64,000 nt of DNA from Solobacterium sp. (GCA_017404505.1 JAFRCE010000004.1:80435-144434), one strand, 5' to 3'. Positions 1-8,745 are shown, counted from the stretch's first letter. The notes: generated from the letters alone by a model not told the origin. Numbers and translations are program-made.

Positions 1-1
1 C

Positions 2-634
2 GGTGACCGCCTGGCCGGCACCCGCGTCATTCCGCTGATCATTGAAAAAGAAAAAATGGCAGCTGCTGAAAAAGCGACGGAAGGGGCGCCGATTTTCACC
101 CTGAAGCCGTTTGTCAAAAAGAAGATCGGTCTGATCACGACCGGCAACGAAGTATACTACGGCCGCATCGAAGACAAGTTCACACCGGTCATCAAGGCGA
201 AACTGAAGGCATTCGGGGCGGAAGTCGTGTTCCACAAGCTCAGCAGCGACGACGTCGAACTGGAAACTTCACTGATACAGGAAGCACTGGCAGCCGACGT
301 TGACATGGTCATCTGCACCGGAGGCATGAGTGTCGACCCGGATGACCGCACACCGGCGGCGATCCGCGCGGCTGCCGACGAAGTGATCACCTACGGCGCG
401 CCTGTTCTGCCCGGCGCGATGTTCATGCTTGCCTATAAAGGCGAAAAGCGGATTCCGATCTGCGGCCTGCCGGGCTGTGTCATGTACGCGAAGCGGACGA
501 TCTTTGATCTGATGCTGCCAAGACTGCTGGCGGACGATCCGATCACCAAAGAAGAAATTGACCGTCTCGGTGAAGGCGGCTACTGCCTGAACTGTCAGGT
601 CTGCACGTATCCGAACTGCGGTTTCGGAAAATGA
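2..634 (+). CDS. Molybdopterin-binding protein, MoeA/MogA type (5' end outside window)
   Basis: The frame is open from base 2, so the N-terminus is missing; 210 residues are visible. From about base 121 the protein has the MogA/MoeA-domain-III fold that binds molybdopterin, with the turn TTGNEVYYGRIEDKF and the loop CTGGMS followed by DPDD. Relatives insert molybdenum into molybdopterin or handle the cofactor while molybdenum hydroxylases mature. The C-terminal tail carries Cys in a C-x2-C-x2-C-x4-C pattern (YCLNCQVCTYPNCG), which I do not know from textbook MoeA and which could hold a metal. It lies 11 bases before the XdhC-like gene and opens the visible part of a cofactor operon. Whether it is MoeA itself or an accessory MPT-binding protein cannot be told from this fragment. 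Confidence 0.8.
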   Translation, partial: GDRLAGTRVIPLIIEKEKMAAAEKATEGAPIFTLKPFVKKKIGLITTGNEVYYGRIEDKFTPVIKAKLKAFGAEVVFHKLSSDDVELETSLIQEALAADVDMVICTGGMSVDPDDRTPAAIRAAADEVITYGAPVLPGAMFMLAYKGEKRIPICGLPGCVMYAKRTIFDLMLPRLLADDPITKEEIDRLGEGGYCLNCQVCTYPNCGFGK

Positions 635-645
635 GAGGTTGAATT

Positions 646-1671
646 ATGACAAAGTATTTTGAACTGATCGAACGTTCCGACAGCAACCGCCAGTACCGTT
701 CCGCAACGGTTGTCGGCGGTGATAATACCGGTGAAAAGATCCTTCTGGAAAACGGCACGGTCATTTTCAGCAGCGGCAGTTTCCTGCCGGAACATACAGA
801 AGAGATCATGAACGCTGGCAATTCATCCCTTGCCGTGATTGACGGCCGGCCTGTTTATATTGAAATCGCCGGTTCTGAGAACCGGATGGTGATCTGCGGC
901 GCCGGTCATGTGGCGATGCCGATCATCAAAATCGCAAAGCTGGTCGGTTTTCACGTAACCGTGATTGACGATCGGAAAGAGTTTACCGACAAGGCACTGG
1001 CCGCCGGAGCCGATGTTGTCATCACCGGTGAATTCGAAGCGGCACTTGATACCATCGAAGGAAACGAACACACCTTCTTTGTCGTCGTGACCCGCGGCCA
1101 CAGCTATGACACCAACTGTCTGCGCTCGATCCTGAAAAAGAACTACGCATATCTTGGCGCCATGGGATCATCCCGCCGCATCGCGATCGTCAAGCAGGAT
1201 CTGATCAACGAAGGTTTTCCAGAAGAACAGGTCAATGCCATGTATTCACCGATCGGCCTGAAAATCAAATCCGATACACCGGAAGAAATCGCCGTTTCCA
1301 TACTGGCGGAAATCATCATGGTCAAAAACAGTCATAAGGACATCATCTTCCCGCGGCCCATCCTCGACAGGATCCTCGGCAGCCATCATCAGGAAAAGAT
1401 GGCCGGCCACCGCATGCTGTGCACGATCGTGGAAAAGCAGGGAGCGGCGCCGCGGGAAGTCGGCAGCCGCATGCTGTACAGCGATCAGGGAGAACAGACC
1501 GGCACGATCGGCGGCGGTCTGATGGAACACCTCGTCAAGAAAAAAGCGGACGAAATGTTCGCCCAGGGAATTCATTACAGCCTGTCGCATTTCAGTCTGA
1601 GTGCTGATGCGGCTTCAAAGGAAGGAGAAGTATGCGGCGGTGATATCGATGTTTTCCTGGAGGAAGTATAA
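646..1671 (+). CDS. XdhC/CoxI-family molybdenum hydroxylase maturation factor
   Basis: XdhC-family proteins bind sulfurated molybdenum cofactor and deliver it to xanthine dehydrogenase or related hydroxylases. Residues 80-225 form the Rossmann XdhC_C domain (MVICGAGHVAMP at 81-92, then VIDDR). Residues about 256-341 form the CoxI domain (KQGAAPREVGSRML, GTIGGG at 286-291, CGGDIDV near the end). The usual order in the family is CoxI first and Rossmann second, so this 341-residue protein looks permuted; residues 1-75 resemble only the trailing half of a CoxI domain. The start is supported by AGAGG upstream of ATG 646. The hydroxylase itself is not in the window and may lie upstream. Confidence 0.85.
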   Translation: MTKYFELIERSDSNRQYRSATVVGGDNTGEKILLENGTVIFSSGSFLPEHTEEIMNAGNSSLAVIDGRPVYIEIAGSENRMVICGAGHVAMPIIKIAKLVGFHVTVIDDRKEFTDKALAAGADVVITGEFEAALDTIEGNEHTFFVVVTRGHSYDTNCLRSILKKNYAYLGAMGSSRRIAIVKQDLINEGFPEEQVNAMYSPIGLKIKSDTPEEIAVSILAEIIMVKNSHKDIIFPRPILDRILGSHHQEKMAGHRMLCTIVEKQGAAPREVGSRMLYSDQGEQTGTIGGGLMEHLVKKKADEMFAQGIHYSLSHFSLSADAASKEGEVCGGDIDVFLEEV

Positions 1672-1674
1672 GCC

Positions 1675-2652
1675 ATGCAAGATCAGTATCAGCGAAATAT
1701 AGACTATATGCGGGTGTCCATTACTGACCGCTGCAATCTGCGCTGTCAGTACTGTATGCCAAATGATATCACGCTGCTGCCGATGGACATGATTCTTACC
1801 TATGAGGAGATCCTCGACGTGATCCGCCAGGCAGCAACGCTCGGCATCCGCAAGATCAAGGTAACCGGCGGAGAACCGCTGGTCAGGAAAAACTGCCCGG
1901 ATCTGATCCGGGAGATCAAAAACATCGACGGCATCGAAAAAGTCACCCTGACGACCAACGGCATTCTTCTGCCGCGGTTTGTTGACGAACTGAAGGACAT
2001 CGGCATCGACGGCATCAATATATCCCTGGACACGCTGCGCACGGACCGCTTCGCGGCAATCACCGGCTTTGACGCTCTCGCGCAGGTTTTGAAAGGCATT
2101 GACGCGTCTCTTGCAGCCGGTATCAGCACCAAAATCAACACGGTCCTGCAGAAGGGCGTCAATGACGATGAGTGGATCGATCTCATGAAACTGGCGGAAG
2201 ACAGAAAACTGGATGTCCGTTTCATTGAACTGATGCCGATCGGCTACGGTGACAAGGAGCGCGGCATCAACGATCACGAACTGCGGGGAAAAATCCGGGA
2301 TATGTATCCCGGAACAGAAGAGGATACAAGCGTCCATGGCAACGGTCCGGCCACCTATATCCGGATTCCCGGTTTTAAAGGCGGGGTTGGTTTTATCGCG
2401 GCAATCAACGAAAAGTTCTGTCAGGACTGCAACCGCATCCGGCTGACCTGTACCGGCCGCATCAAGCCATGTCTCTGCTATGGTGAATCGTTTGACCTGC
2501 GGGAAATTCTCCGCACCAGGGAAGGCGAAGAAAGAGATACAGAGCTCAGAGAAACACTGCGAAAGGCAATTCTCTATAAACCGAAGGAGCACTGCTTTGA
2601 ACAGAGCAGTCAGATCACGGAAAAGAAAAAGATGTCTCAGATCGGAGGATGA
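1675..2652 (+). CDS. moaA: GTP 3',8-cyclase MoaA
   Basis: Radical SAM enzyme for the first step of molybdenum cofactor synthesis, the conversion of GTP to 3',8-cyclo-GTP. The N-terminal cluster is C20-x3-C24-x2-C27, followed by the SAM-binding TGGEPLV at 64-70. The second 4Fe-4S cluster that holds GTP is C249-x2-C252-x13-C266, exactly the MoaA spacing. The protein ends in Gly-Gly, the conserved MoaA tail that reaches the active site. Length (325 residues) is normal. It starts 3 bases after the XdhC-like stop and is followed 3 bases later by the MOSC-MogA gene, so it sits inside one transcript. MoaC, MoaD and MoaE are not seen in the window. Confidence 0.95.
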   Translation: MQDQYQRNIDYMRVSITDRCNLRCQYCMPNDITLLPMDMILTYEEILDVIRQAATLGIRKIKVTGGEPLVRKNCPDLIREIKNIDGIEKVTLTTNGILLPRFVDELKDIGIDGINISLDTLRTDRFAAITGFDALAQVLKGIDASLAAGISTKINTVLQKGVNDDEWIDLMKLAEDRKLDVRFIELMPIGYGDKERGINDHELRGKIRDMYPGTEEDTSVHGNGPATYIRIPGFKGGVGFIAAINEKFCQDCNRIRLTCTGRIKPCLCYGESFDLREILRTREGEERDTELRETLRKAILYKPKEHCFEQSSQITEKKKMSQIGG

Positions 2653-2655
2653 TGT

Positions 2656-3579
2656 ATGGGAAAAGTAGTTGCTGTCTGCATCAGTGACCGGCGCGGCATT
2701 CAGAAACATACCGTCGCAGAAGCAAAGCTGAAGGAAAACTGGGGCATTGAAGGCGACGCGCATGCCGGAAACTGGCACCGTCAGGTTTCATTGCTGGCGT
2801 TTGAGAAGATCGATGAATTCTGTCAGAAAGGCGCGGATGTTGATTTCGGCGCTTTCGGTGAGAATATCATCACAAGGGGATTTGATCTCAGGGCGATTCC
2901 GGTCGACAGTGAGATCCGCATCGGTGACTGTCTTCTGCGCCTGACCCAGATCGGCAAGGAATGCCACGACCACTGCGCGATCTTCAATCAGGTCGGTGAC
3001 TGCATCATGCCGCGGGAAGGTGTCTTCGCGGAAGTCCTGAAGGGCGGCACGATCCGTTCCGGTGATGAAATCGAGATCACACCGCCGGCGGATGACAGAC
3101 CGTTCAGCGCCGCGGTGATCACCCTCAGCGACCGGGCGTATAAAAAAGAATACGAAGACCGCAGCGGTCCGGTGATCAGGGAAATCCTGAGTGAAAACGG
3201 CTACCGGGTGATCGAGCAGATCCTGCTGCCGGATGAGAAAGGCATGCTGAAGCAGCAGCTGATCCGGCTGGCTGATCAGCGGCAGGTCAACGTCATCTTC
3301 ACGACCGGCGGCACCGGTTTCTCACGCCGTGATATTACCCCGGAAGCGACCATCGAAGTCTGTGACCGGATGGCACCCGGCATTGCCGAAGCGATGCGGG
3401 CGGGCTCCATGCAGATCACGCCGAAAGCCATGCTTTCAAGACAGGTTTCCGGGATCCGCAAGGGAACGCTGATCGTCAATCTTCCCGGCAGTCCGAAAGC
3501 CTGCCGTGAGGATCTGGATATCATCCTGCCGGCGCTCGGCCATGGACTGGGCATCCTGCGCGGCAGTGACACGGACTGA
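2656..3579 (+). CDS. MOSC domain - MogA/MoaB fusion protein
   Basis: Two-domain molybdenum cofactor protein of 307 residues. Residues 1-143 are a MOSC domain (IEGDAHAGNWHRQVSLL, FGENI, and IGKECHDHC with the expected Cys), a fold that handles sulfur or binds the cofactor. Residues about 148-307 are a MogA/MoaB domain (ITLSDRAYK, TTGGTGFSRRD, NLPGSPKA), which adenylylates molybdopterin before metal insertion. Such fusions occur in anaerobic Bacillota. It is the last gene of the cofactor operon, starting 3 bases after moaA. No terminator is evident before the next gene, which begins 22 bases downstream with its own GAGG ribosome-binding site. Confidence 0.9.
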   Translation: MGKVVAVCISDRRGIQKHTVAEAKLKENWGIEGDAHAGNWHRQVSLLAFEKIDEFCQKGADVDFGAFGENIITRGFDLRAIPVDSEIRIGDCLLRLTQIGKECHDHCAIFNQVGDCIMPREGVFAEVLKGGTIRSGDEIEITPPADDRPFSAAVITLSDRAYKKEYEDRSGPVIREILSENGYRVIEQILLPDEKGMLKQQLIRLADQRQVNVIFTTGGTGFSRRDITPEATIEVCDRMAPGIAEAMRAGSMQITPKAMLSRQVSGIRKGTLIVNLPGSPKACREDLDIILPALGHGLGILRGSDTD

Positions 3580-3601
3580 AGAACAGAAAACGAGGCAAGT
3601 C

Positions 3602-4534
3602 ATGAAACATACATTTTTATGCGGCACCTATACGGAAAAAGGCAGTGAAGGGATCTACCGCTTCACATTTGAAGACGGCAACGTGGCAAAGGCGGATCTT
3701 TTCTGTAAGATCGCCGATCCCAAATATATCAGTGTGCAGAACGGCCTGGTGGCAAGCGCCGCGTCTTTCGAAGATGGCTGCGGCATTGCCGTCATCGACA
3801 AAAACGGAACCGTTGTTGACAAGGCTGTCTTTGAACAGCAGCCATCCTGTTTTGTCAGCTGGCATGAAGACAGGATCTACTGCACCAATTACCATGCCGG
3901 ACATTTTACCGTACTGGCCTGGCAGGATGGAAAACTGGCGGTCATCAAAACCGTGACCATCCGGGAAAAAGCGGGCTGCCATCAGGTGATCTTCGGCAAA
4001 GACCGCTTCCTCGTGCCATGTCTGCTGATCGATGAAGTGCGTATGTTCTCCTATGATCTTGAACCACTGGGAACGATTTCCTTTGCGGAAGGCACCGGCC
4101 CGCGCCACGGCATCTTCAATAAAGATTACACCGCGCTGTATCTGACCAGTGAACTGAGCAACGAGCTGTTTGAAATCGATCCGGCTTCATGGACTGTGAA
4201 GCGGCAGATCAGCGTACTGCCGGAAGGCCGGACGCATGAAAAGGACGGTGCGGCGATCCGTCTTTCGGAAGACGAAAAGACGGTCTATGTATCCACCCGC
4301 ACCATCGACATTGTCACGTCTGTGGATACGGAAACGTTTGCGGTAAAGCAGATCGTTTCCTGCGGCGGCCAGCATCCCCGTGATATCTACCGTTTTGAAA
4401 ACTGGCTGCTCAGTGCCAACCGTTTCAGCAACGATATCTGTGTGTTCCCGATCCGGGTGGACGGAACGCTGGGGGAAATGTGCAGTAAAACAGAAGTAAT
4501 CCAGGGCGTCTCGCTGGCGGTACTGGATCAGTGA
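3602..4534 (+). CDS. Lactonase-family seven-bladed propeller protein (6-phosphogluconolactonase-like)
   Basis: 310-residue protein of the Pgl/YbhE lactonase family: it opens with MKHTFLCGTYTEKGSEGIY, and contains GPRHGIF and, near the C-terminus, GGQHPRDI, both typical of this propeller. Family members hydrolyse 6-phosphogluconolactone or other sugar lactones in the cytoplasm. ATG 3602 is chosen because GAGG precedes it by 7 bases; an upstream in-frame start at 3506 would overlap the MOSC-MogA gene. A strong terminator follows the stop directly. The gene may be read from the cofactor operon or from its own promoter, which I cannot place. Confidence 0.75.
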   Translation: MKHTFLCGTYTEKGSEGIYRFTFEDGNVAKADLFCKIADPKYISVQNGLVASAASFEDGCGIAVIDKNGTVVDKAVFEQQPSCFVSWHEDRIYCTNYHAGHFTVLAWQDGKLAVIKTVTIREKAGCHQVIFGKDRFLVPCLLIDEVRMFSYDLEPLGTISFAEGTGPRHGIFNKDYTALYLTSELSNELFEIDPASWTVKRQISVLPEGRTHEKDGAAIRLSEDEKTVYVSTRTIDIVTSVDTETFAVKQIVSCGGQHPRDIYRFENWLLSANRFSNDICVFPIRVDGTLGEMCSKTEVIQGVSLAVLDQ

Positions 4535-4560
4535 AAGGAACTCCGGTTCCTTTTTTCTTT
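4535..4560 (+). terminator. Rho-independent terminator
   Basis: Seven-base-pair stem AAGGAAC/GTTCCTT with loop TCCG, followed by a run of T. It closes the cofactor/lactonase transcription unit. Confidence 0.85.
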
Positions 4561-4579
4561 CTCAGGGAAAGGCATAGTT

Positions 4580-4588
4580 TGTTATAAT
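4580..4588 (+). promoter_or_regulatory. Extended -10 promoter of the PfkB-like gene, leaderless
   Basis: TG-T-TATAAT is a perfect extended -10 element. Only 6 bases (4589-4594) separate it from ATG 4595, so transcription should start at or next to the A of the ATG. No Shine-Dalgarno is present in those bases. Confidence 0.7.
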
Positions 4589-4594
4589 CGAGTC

Positions 4595-5473
4595 ATGGAA
4601 AAAATGATGATCATCGGTCCGGTTGTGACGGACATTATCAGCTATGTGGCGAAGCTGCCACGCGGCAACGAAGAAATGGTAATTGACGGCTATGAGCAGC
4701 GGGTGGACGGAATGGGATATCATACCGCTCTGCTGATGAGCCTGTTTCATTTTCCCTATGAAATGTTTGCCGACTGCGGCAGCGGTGTCTACGGCACGGC
4801 TGCTTATGATACCTGTGTTGAGGAAGGTCTGGAAGTCAAACAGAACAATCCCGGGATCGCCGGCTGCACATACCATGTCGTTGATCCGGAAGGCAATTAT
4901 CAGTATTTCTGCGTGCCCGGTGTGGAGTATGACTTTGATCCGGACATGATGCAGGAAATCGATCTGAAACAGTTTGGCTCCATTGCTTTAAGCGGAGACA
5001 TGTTCTGCGGCGAAGGGGCCGACGAACTGATGGAAATGCTCAGGGAAGCGGAACTGCCGATTTATTTTCAGTGCGGCCTGCGCATTGACGAAGCGGGGGA
5101 AAACGTGCTGTCTTCCCTGTATGCCCTCAATCCTGTTTTACTGCTGAATGAAGCGGATGCCTGCTATCTGAACGGCAAAGAGGAAGCGGCGGATATCATT
5201 GCCGCAAAACTGTATCAGAAGACCCAGGCACCGGTCGTCATTCTCCGGGAGGAAGGAGCGTACTGCCACGACGGGAAAGAAAACTTCATGGCACCGCTGG
5301 ACGGAAGTGTGAACAGCGACGCTTTCTTTGCGTCTTTCCTGAGCGCGCGGTGTGCCGGTGTCGATTTCAAAAACGCCCTCGTTTTCGCCGGTGAATGCAT
5401 GGACATGGATGAAACGGAAGAAACTCTGCAGAGATACCGTGAACGGCTGGCGGCGATGATCATGCAAAAATAA
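4595..5473 (+). CDS. PfkB-family carbohydrate kinase-like protein with altered GAGD motif
   Basis: 292 residues with the ribokinase-like layout: N-terminal MIIGPVVTDII, a central sheet with GYHTALL in place of the usual GGxxxN region, and a C-terminal region where PfkB enzymes have the catalytic GAGD. Here the motif reads V239-N240-S241-D242 followed by AFFASF: the catalytic-base Asp is kept but both glycines of the anion hole are lost. This suggests weak or altered kinase activity, or a binding-only role. No substrate can be assigned. The transcript appears leaderless, and the P-type ATPase gene starts 6 bases after the stop with no clear ribosome-binding site, so the two are probably translationally coupled. 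Confidence 0.65.
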   Translation: MEKMMIIGPVVTDIISYVAKLPRGNEEMVIDGYEQRVDGMGYHTALLMSLFHFPYEMFADCGSGVYGTAAYDTCVEEGLEVKQNNPGIAGCTYHVVDPEGNYQYFCVPGVEYDFDPDMMQEIDLKQFGSIALSGDMFCGEGADELMEMLREAELPIYFQCGLRIDEAGENVLSSLYALNPVLLLNEADACYLNGKEEAADIIAAKLYQKTQAPVVILREEGAYCHDGKENFMAPLDGSVNSDAFFASFLSARCAGVDFKNALVFAGECMDMDETEETLQRYRERLAAMIMQK

Positions 5474-5479
5474 ATCACT

Positions 5480-7846
5480 ATGTACAAGGGACTGACAAAA
5501 ACAGAAGTCGAAGAGAAGATTTCTCAGGGACTTGTAAACAAAAGCGACCAGCATATGACAAAGTCATATGAGGATATCATCCGCAGCAATACGCTGACGT
5601 ACTTTAATATTGTCAATGCCGTTCTGTTCGCGATCGTTCTGACGACCGGACATATCAAGAACGGCATGTTTTTCATTACCATCATCTGCAATGCCCTGAT
5701 CGGTATCTACCAGGAGATCAAGGCCAAGAAACTGCTGGAGAAGATGGAGATCATGATCACCACGAAGGTTCCGGTCTGCCGGGACGGGGAATGGCATGAC
5801 ATTCCCATCGAGGAAATCGTGGAAGGGGATCTGGTGCGTCTGGAAAGCGGTCTGCAGATCCCGGCTGACTGCCTCCTTCTGAACGGTTATCTGGAAGTCG
5901 ACGAAAGCATGCTGACAGGGGAATCGGAACATGTTTCCCACCGCACGGATGACGAAGTGTCCGCCGGCACGATCTGCACGGCCGGCAGCGCCGAGGCGAA
6001 AGTACTGCGGGTCGGCAGGGCCTGCGCCTCTTCGCAGATCATGGAGGAAGCCCGCAAGTACAGCAAGGTCAGATCGGAACTGAATGAAAACCTGAACCGT
6101 CTGATCCGTATCGTTTCCGTGGCCATCATTCCGGTCGGCCTGATCCTGTTCGCTACGCAGTACTGGCTGATCGGCCTGATCTGGCAGGATGCCGTTCTGA
6201 AAACCGTGGCGGCGGTTGTCGGCATGATCCCGGAAGGGCTTGTCGTTCTGACCAGCATCGCTCTGGCCGTGTCCACGATGCGGCTTTCCCGCCAGAACGT
6301 TCTTGTTCAGGATCTTTTCTCGATCGAATCACTGGCCAGAGTGGACGTGCTCTGTCTTGATAAAACCGGCACCCTGACGCAGGGCAGTATGCAGGTCGAC
6401 GAACTGCGGCCGCTGCTGGATTACCGGAAAAACTACGCGGAGGAAATCCTCTGCAGCTTCATGGCGGCGGAGGAAAAGCCAAACGCGACGGCCCAGGCCA
6501 TGACGGAATACTTTGGCAAAGCGGAAGTCTTTCATGTCGATGCCTATCTGCCGTTTTCCAGTGACCGCAAATACACGGCCGCCCATATCATGGGAGAAGG
6601 TACGTTTTATCTCGGGGCTGTCAGTTTTCTGTTTCCGAAAGGCTGTCCGGCCGCCAACCGGTATCTGAGAGAGTACACCTCACGCGGCTGCCGGGTGCTG
6701 GTTCTGGCCAGATCCAGAGCGGACAGCTTCGCAGAGAAAGGTGTGCCGGACGATCTGGATCCGGTGGCGATGATCGCCATCACCGACGTCCTGCGTGACA
6801 ACGTCCGGGAAATCATGGCCTATTTCCAGAAACAGGATGTCACGTTGAAAGTCATTTCCGGTGACGATCCGGCAACCGTATCCTCACTGGCTCTGCAGGC
6901 CGGTATTCCGGACGGCGAACGTTACGTCGATATGTCAGCGGCTTCCGATGATTTCGCCAGCCTGGCGGAGAATTATACCGTCTTTGGAAGAGTGCGTCCG
7001 GATCAGAAGAAATGCCTGGTGGAAGCCATGCGGGCTGCCGGCCATACGGTGGCGATGACCGGTGACGGAGTGAATGACGTGCCGGCTTTGAAGACGGCGG
7101 ATGTCAGCGTGGCCATGGCGGCCGGTTCGCCGGCTGCCAAAGACAGCGCGAATCTCGTTCTGATGGACAATGATTTCGCCCATATGCCGCAGATCGTCGA
7201 TGAAGGAAGAAGGGTGATCAACAACATCTCAAGAGCCGCCTCCATGTATCTGGTGAAGACGGTTTTCTCCATCCTGCTTTCCGTTTATGTCATCCTGCTC
7301 AGACAGGAGTATCCGTTCCTGCCGGTGCATCTGACGCTGATCAGCGCCATCGGCGTCGGCATACCGACCTTCCTGCTGCAGCTGGAGCCGAGCTTTGAAA
7401 GGGTGAAGGGTGCTTTCTTCCGGCCGGCCTTTCGCAATGCCGTTCCGGCTGCCTTCACGGTATTTGTGACGGCGATTTTCTGTCTGATCGTCCGGTTTCT
7501 CTTCCATATAACCGTGGAACGCTATTACGGCATCTTCGTGGCCCTGACCGGCTTTATCTATCTGTATACTCTGTATCGTGTCTACGCGCCGCCGACGAAA
7601 ATGCGGCTGATCATCATTCCGGCCATGGGCGTTCTTCTCGCATTGCTGCTGATCTTCCTGCCGGACCTGTTCAGTGTCCGTTTCGAACTTACCGACCTGA
7701 TCTTTATCGCTGCCGGCATAGCAGTCATTCCGTTTCTGAACGCCGGCCTTGCCAGGATCTATGACTGGCTGATCAAGAAACTCTCAGAAAGGAAAGGAGC
7801 ACCTGATGGAAAGAAAAACCGAGGCGCAGTGGCTTCTGGATCATAA
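5480..7846 (+). CDS. P-type cation-transporting ATPase, CtpE-like
   Basis: 788-residue E1-E2 ATPase of the plasma membrane. Landmarks: actuator TGES 146-149, PEGL 251-254 in the fourth membrane helix, phosphorylated Asp294 in DKTGTLT, and hinge GDGVND 528-533. Hydrophobic pairs lie near residues 40-80 and 210-265, with a six-helix C-terminal block from about 605. The start (GLTKTEVEEKISQGLVN) and overall organisation resemble CtpE, a calcium-uptake ATPase; heavy-metal CPC motifs and N-terminal metal-binding domains are absent, which argues against a copper or zinc pump. The ion remains inferred. The 3' end overlaps the following HAD gene by 41 bases. Confidence 0.88.
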   Translation: MYKGLTKTEVEEKISQGLVNKSDQHMTKSYEDIIRSNTLTYFNIVNAVLFAIVLTTGHIKNGMFFITIICNALIGIYQEIKAKKLLEKMEIMITTKVPVCRDGEWHDIPIEEIVEGDLVRLESGLQIPADCLLLNGYLEVDESMLTGESEHVSHRTDDEVSAGTICTAGSAEAKVLRVGRACASSQIMEEARKYSKVRSELNENLNRLIRIVSVAIIPVGLILFATQYWLIGLIWQDAVLKTVAAVVGMIPEGLVVLTSIALAVSTMRLSRQNVLVQDLFSIESLARVDVLCLDKTGTLTQGSMQVDELRPLLDYRKNYAEEILCSFMAAEEKPNATAQAMTEYFGKAEVFHVDAYLPFSSDRKYTAAHIMGEGTFYLGAVSFLFPKGCPAANRYLREYTSRGCRVLVLARSRADSFAEKGVPDDLDPVAMIAITDVLRDNVREIMAYFQKQDVTLKVISGDDPATVSSLALQAGIPDGERYVDMSAASDDFASLAENYTVFGRVRPDQKKCLVEAMRAAGHTVAMTGDGVNDVPALKTADVSVAMAAGSPAAKDSANLVLMDNDFAHMPQIVDEGRRVINNISRAASMYLVKTVFSILLSVYVILLRQEYPFLPVHLTLISAIGVGIPTFLLQLEPSFERVKGAFFRPAFRNAVPAAFTVFVTAIFCLIVRFLFHITVERYYGIFVALTGFIYLYTLYRVYAPPTKMRLIIIPAMGVLLALLLIFLPDLFSVRFELTDLIFIAAGIAVIPFLNAGLARIYDWLIKKLSERKGAPDGKKNRGAVASGS

Positions 7847-8351
7847 GCACATCAATTCGATCATGATCCACAACCGCAGTGCCGGTCTGCAGAAAATCTA
7901 CATGTTTCTCGATTTTGACGGTGTTGTCAATGTTTTTGTCACGCCGGATGAGGAAGAATACCAACGCATTCAGAACGAAGGAAAGTTTGAATTCTTCAGC
8001 CGTCCCTGCATCGCGCGTCTCAACCGCTTCGCAAAAGACTTTCCGGTTTCGATCGTGATTTCCTCTTCCTGGCGCTTCGGCGGCCTGGATTACTGCATGG
8101 AATATCTGCGCGAGGGCGGTTTGGCGGAGCATGTCGTCTTTTCCGATACGACCTCACTGGAACTGGACGGACCGCGGGAGGAGCTGATCATGGACTATCT
8201 TCTCGAACATCCGGACTTCACCGGCTTTATCATTTTCGACGACATTCTGATGACGCATCTGCGGGATTATCTGGTGCATACCGATCCCATGATCGGGTGG
8301 GACGAAGAACGTGATCAGTGCGCCCGAAAAATAATTCAAAAATTTATGTAG
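7806..8351 (+). CDS. HAD-superfamily domain protein
   Basis: 181 residues with the HAD signature: motif I LDFDGV (Asp36, Asp38), motif II SSSW around 86-89, and FIIFDD at 141-146 as the acidic motif. Small stand-alone HAD proteins of this form are probable phosphatases, some in nucleic-acid repair; the substrate is unknown. The start at 7806 overlaps the P-type ATPase by 41 bases but has a strong AGGAG site just upstream. No cap domain is evident. It ends in TAG a short distance before the tRNA gene. Confidence 0.7.
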   Translation: MERKTEAQWLLDHKHINSIMIHNRSAGLQKIYMFLDFDGVVNVFVTPDEEEYQRIQNEGKFEFFSRPCIARLNRFAKDFPVSIVISSSWRFGGLDYCMEYLREGGLAEHVVFSDTTSLELDGPREELIMDYLLEHPDFTGFIIFDDILMTHLRDYLVHTDPMIGWDEERDQCARKIIQKFM

Positions 8352-8389
8352 ATTTTTTTAAAAGAATGGTGTATATTGATTCATGCAAC

Positions 8390-8474
8390 GCGGATATGGC
8401 GGAATTGGCAGACGCGCATGATTCAGGTTCATGTGGGGAGACCCGTGCAGGTTCAACTCCTGTTATCCGCACCA
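8390..8474 (+). tRNA. tRNA-Leu (anticodon CAG)
   Basis: Full cloverleaf of 85 bases: acceptor stem GCGGATA/TATCCGC, anticodon stem CATGA/TCATG around loop TTCAGGT giving anticodon CAG, a long class II variable arm (GGGGAGACCC), T-arm GCAGG/CCTGT with TTCAACT loop, and an encoded CCA end. It reads CUG, a very common leucine codon in this window. A TATATT -10-like box lies about 20 bases upstream and a terminator follows. Confidence 0.95.
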
Positions 8475-8479
8475 TTCAG

Positions 8480-8514
8480 ACAGTCTGAGAGATCAGGCTG
8501 TTTTCTTTTTTCTC
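8480..8514 (+). terminator. Rho-independent terminator after tRNA-Leu
   Basis: Nine-base-pair stem ACAGTCTGA/TCAGGCTGT (one G-U pair) with loop GAGA and a downstream T-rich tract. Confidence 0.8.
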
Positions 8515-8597
8515 CTTTCCGGATTGAAACGGGTATAATAGTATCCATCAGGCAGAAAGTGCCGATGATTCTGATCCGGCACGGAAGGGAGAAAAGA

Positions 8598-8732
8598 ATG
8601 AAGACTTATATTTTCGCGGCTCTGGCGATATTCCTGGTTCTGGGTATTATCAAGAAACTCTGGGGACTGGTCAAATTCCTGATCGTGGCTGCTCTCGCTG
8701 TGGCTGTTCTGATGTATTTCAATATTATCTGA
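8598..8732 (+). CDS. Small membrane protein (44 aa)
   Basis: A 44-residue protein made of two short hydrophobic stretches (IFAALAIFLVLGII and FLIVAALAVAVLMYF) separated by KKLWGLVK. GGAAGGGAGA precedes ATG 8598 at good spacing and a TATAAT lies at 8534-8539, so expression is credible. The frame stays open upstream through the tRNA, but starts there are not plausible. It lies 13 bases before the next membrane-protein gene and probably shares its transcript. Function unknown. Confidence 0.6.
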   Translation: MKTYIFAALAIFLVLGIIKKLWGLVKFLIVAALAVAVLMYFNII

Positions 8733-8745
8733 GGAGAAAAAAGAA

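Noticed and set aside
8376..8597. A longer N-terminus for the 44-residue membrane protein.
   Set aside because: The region is occupied by tRNA-Leu and its terminator; ATG 8598 has the ribosome-binding site.
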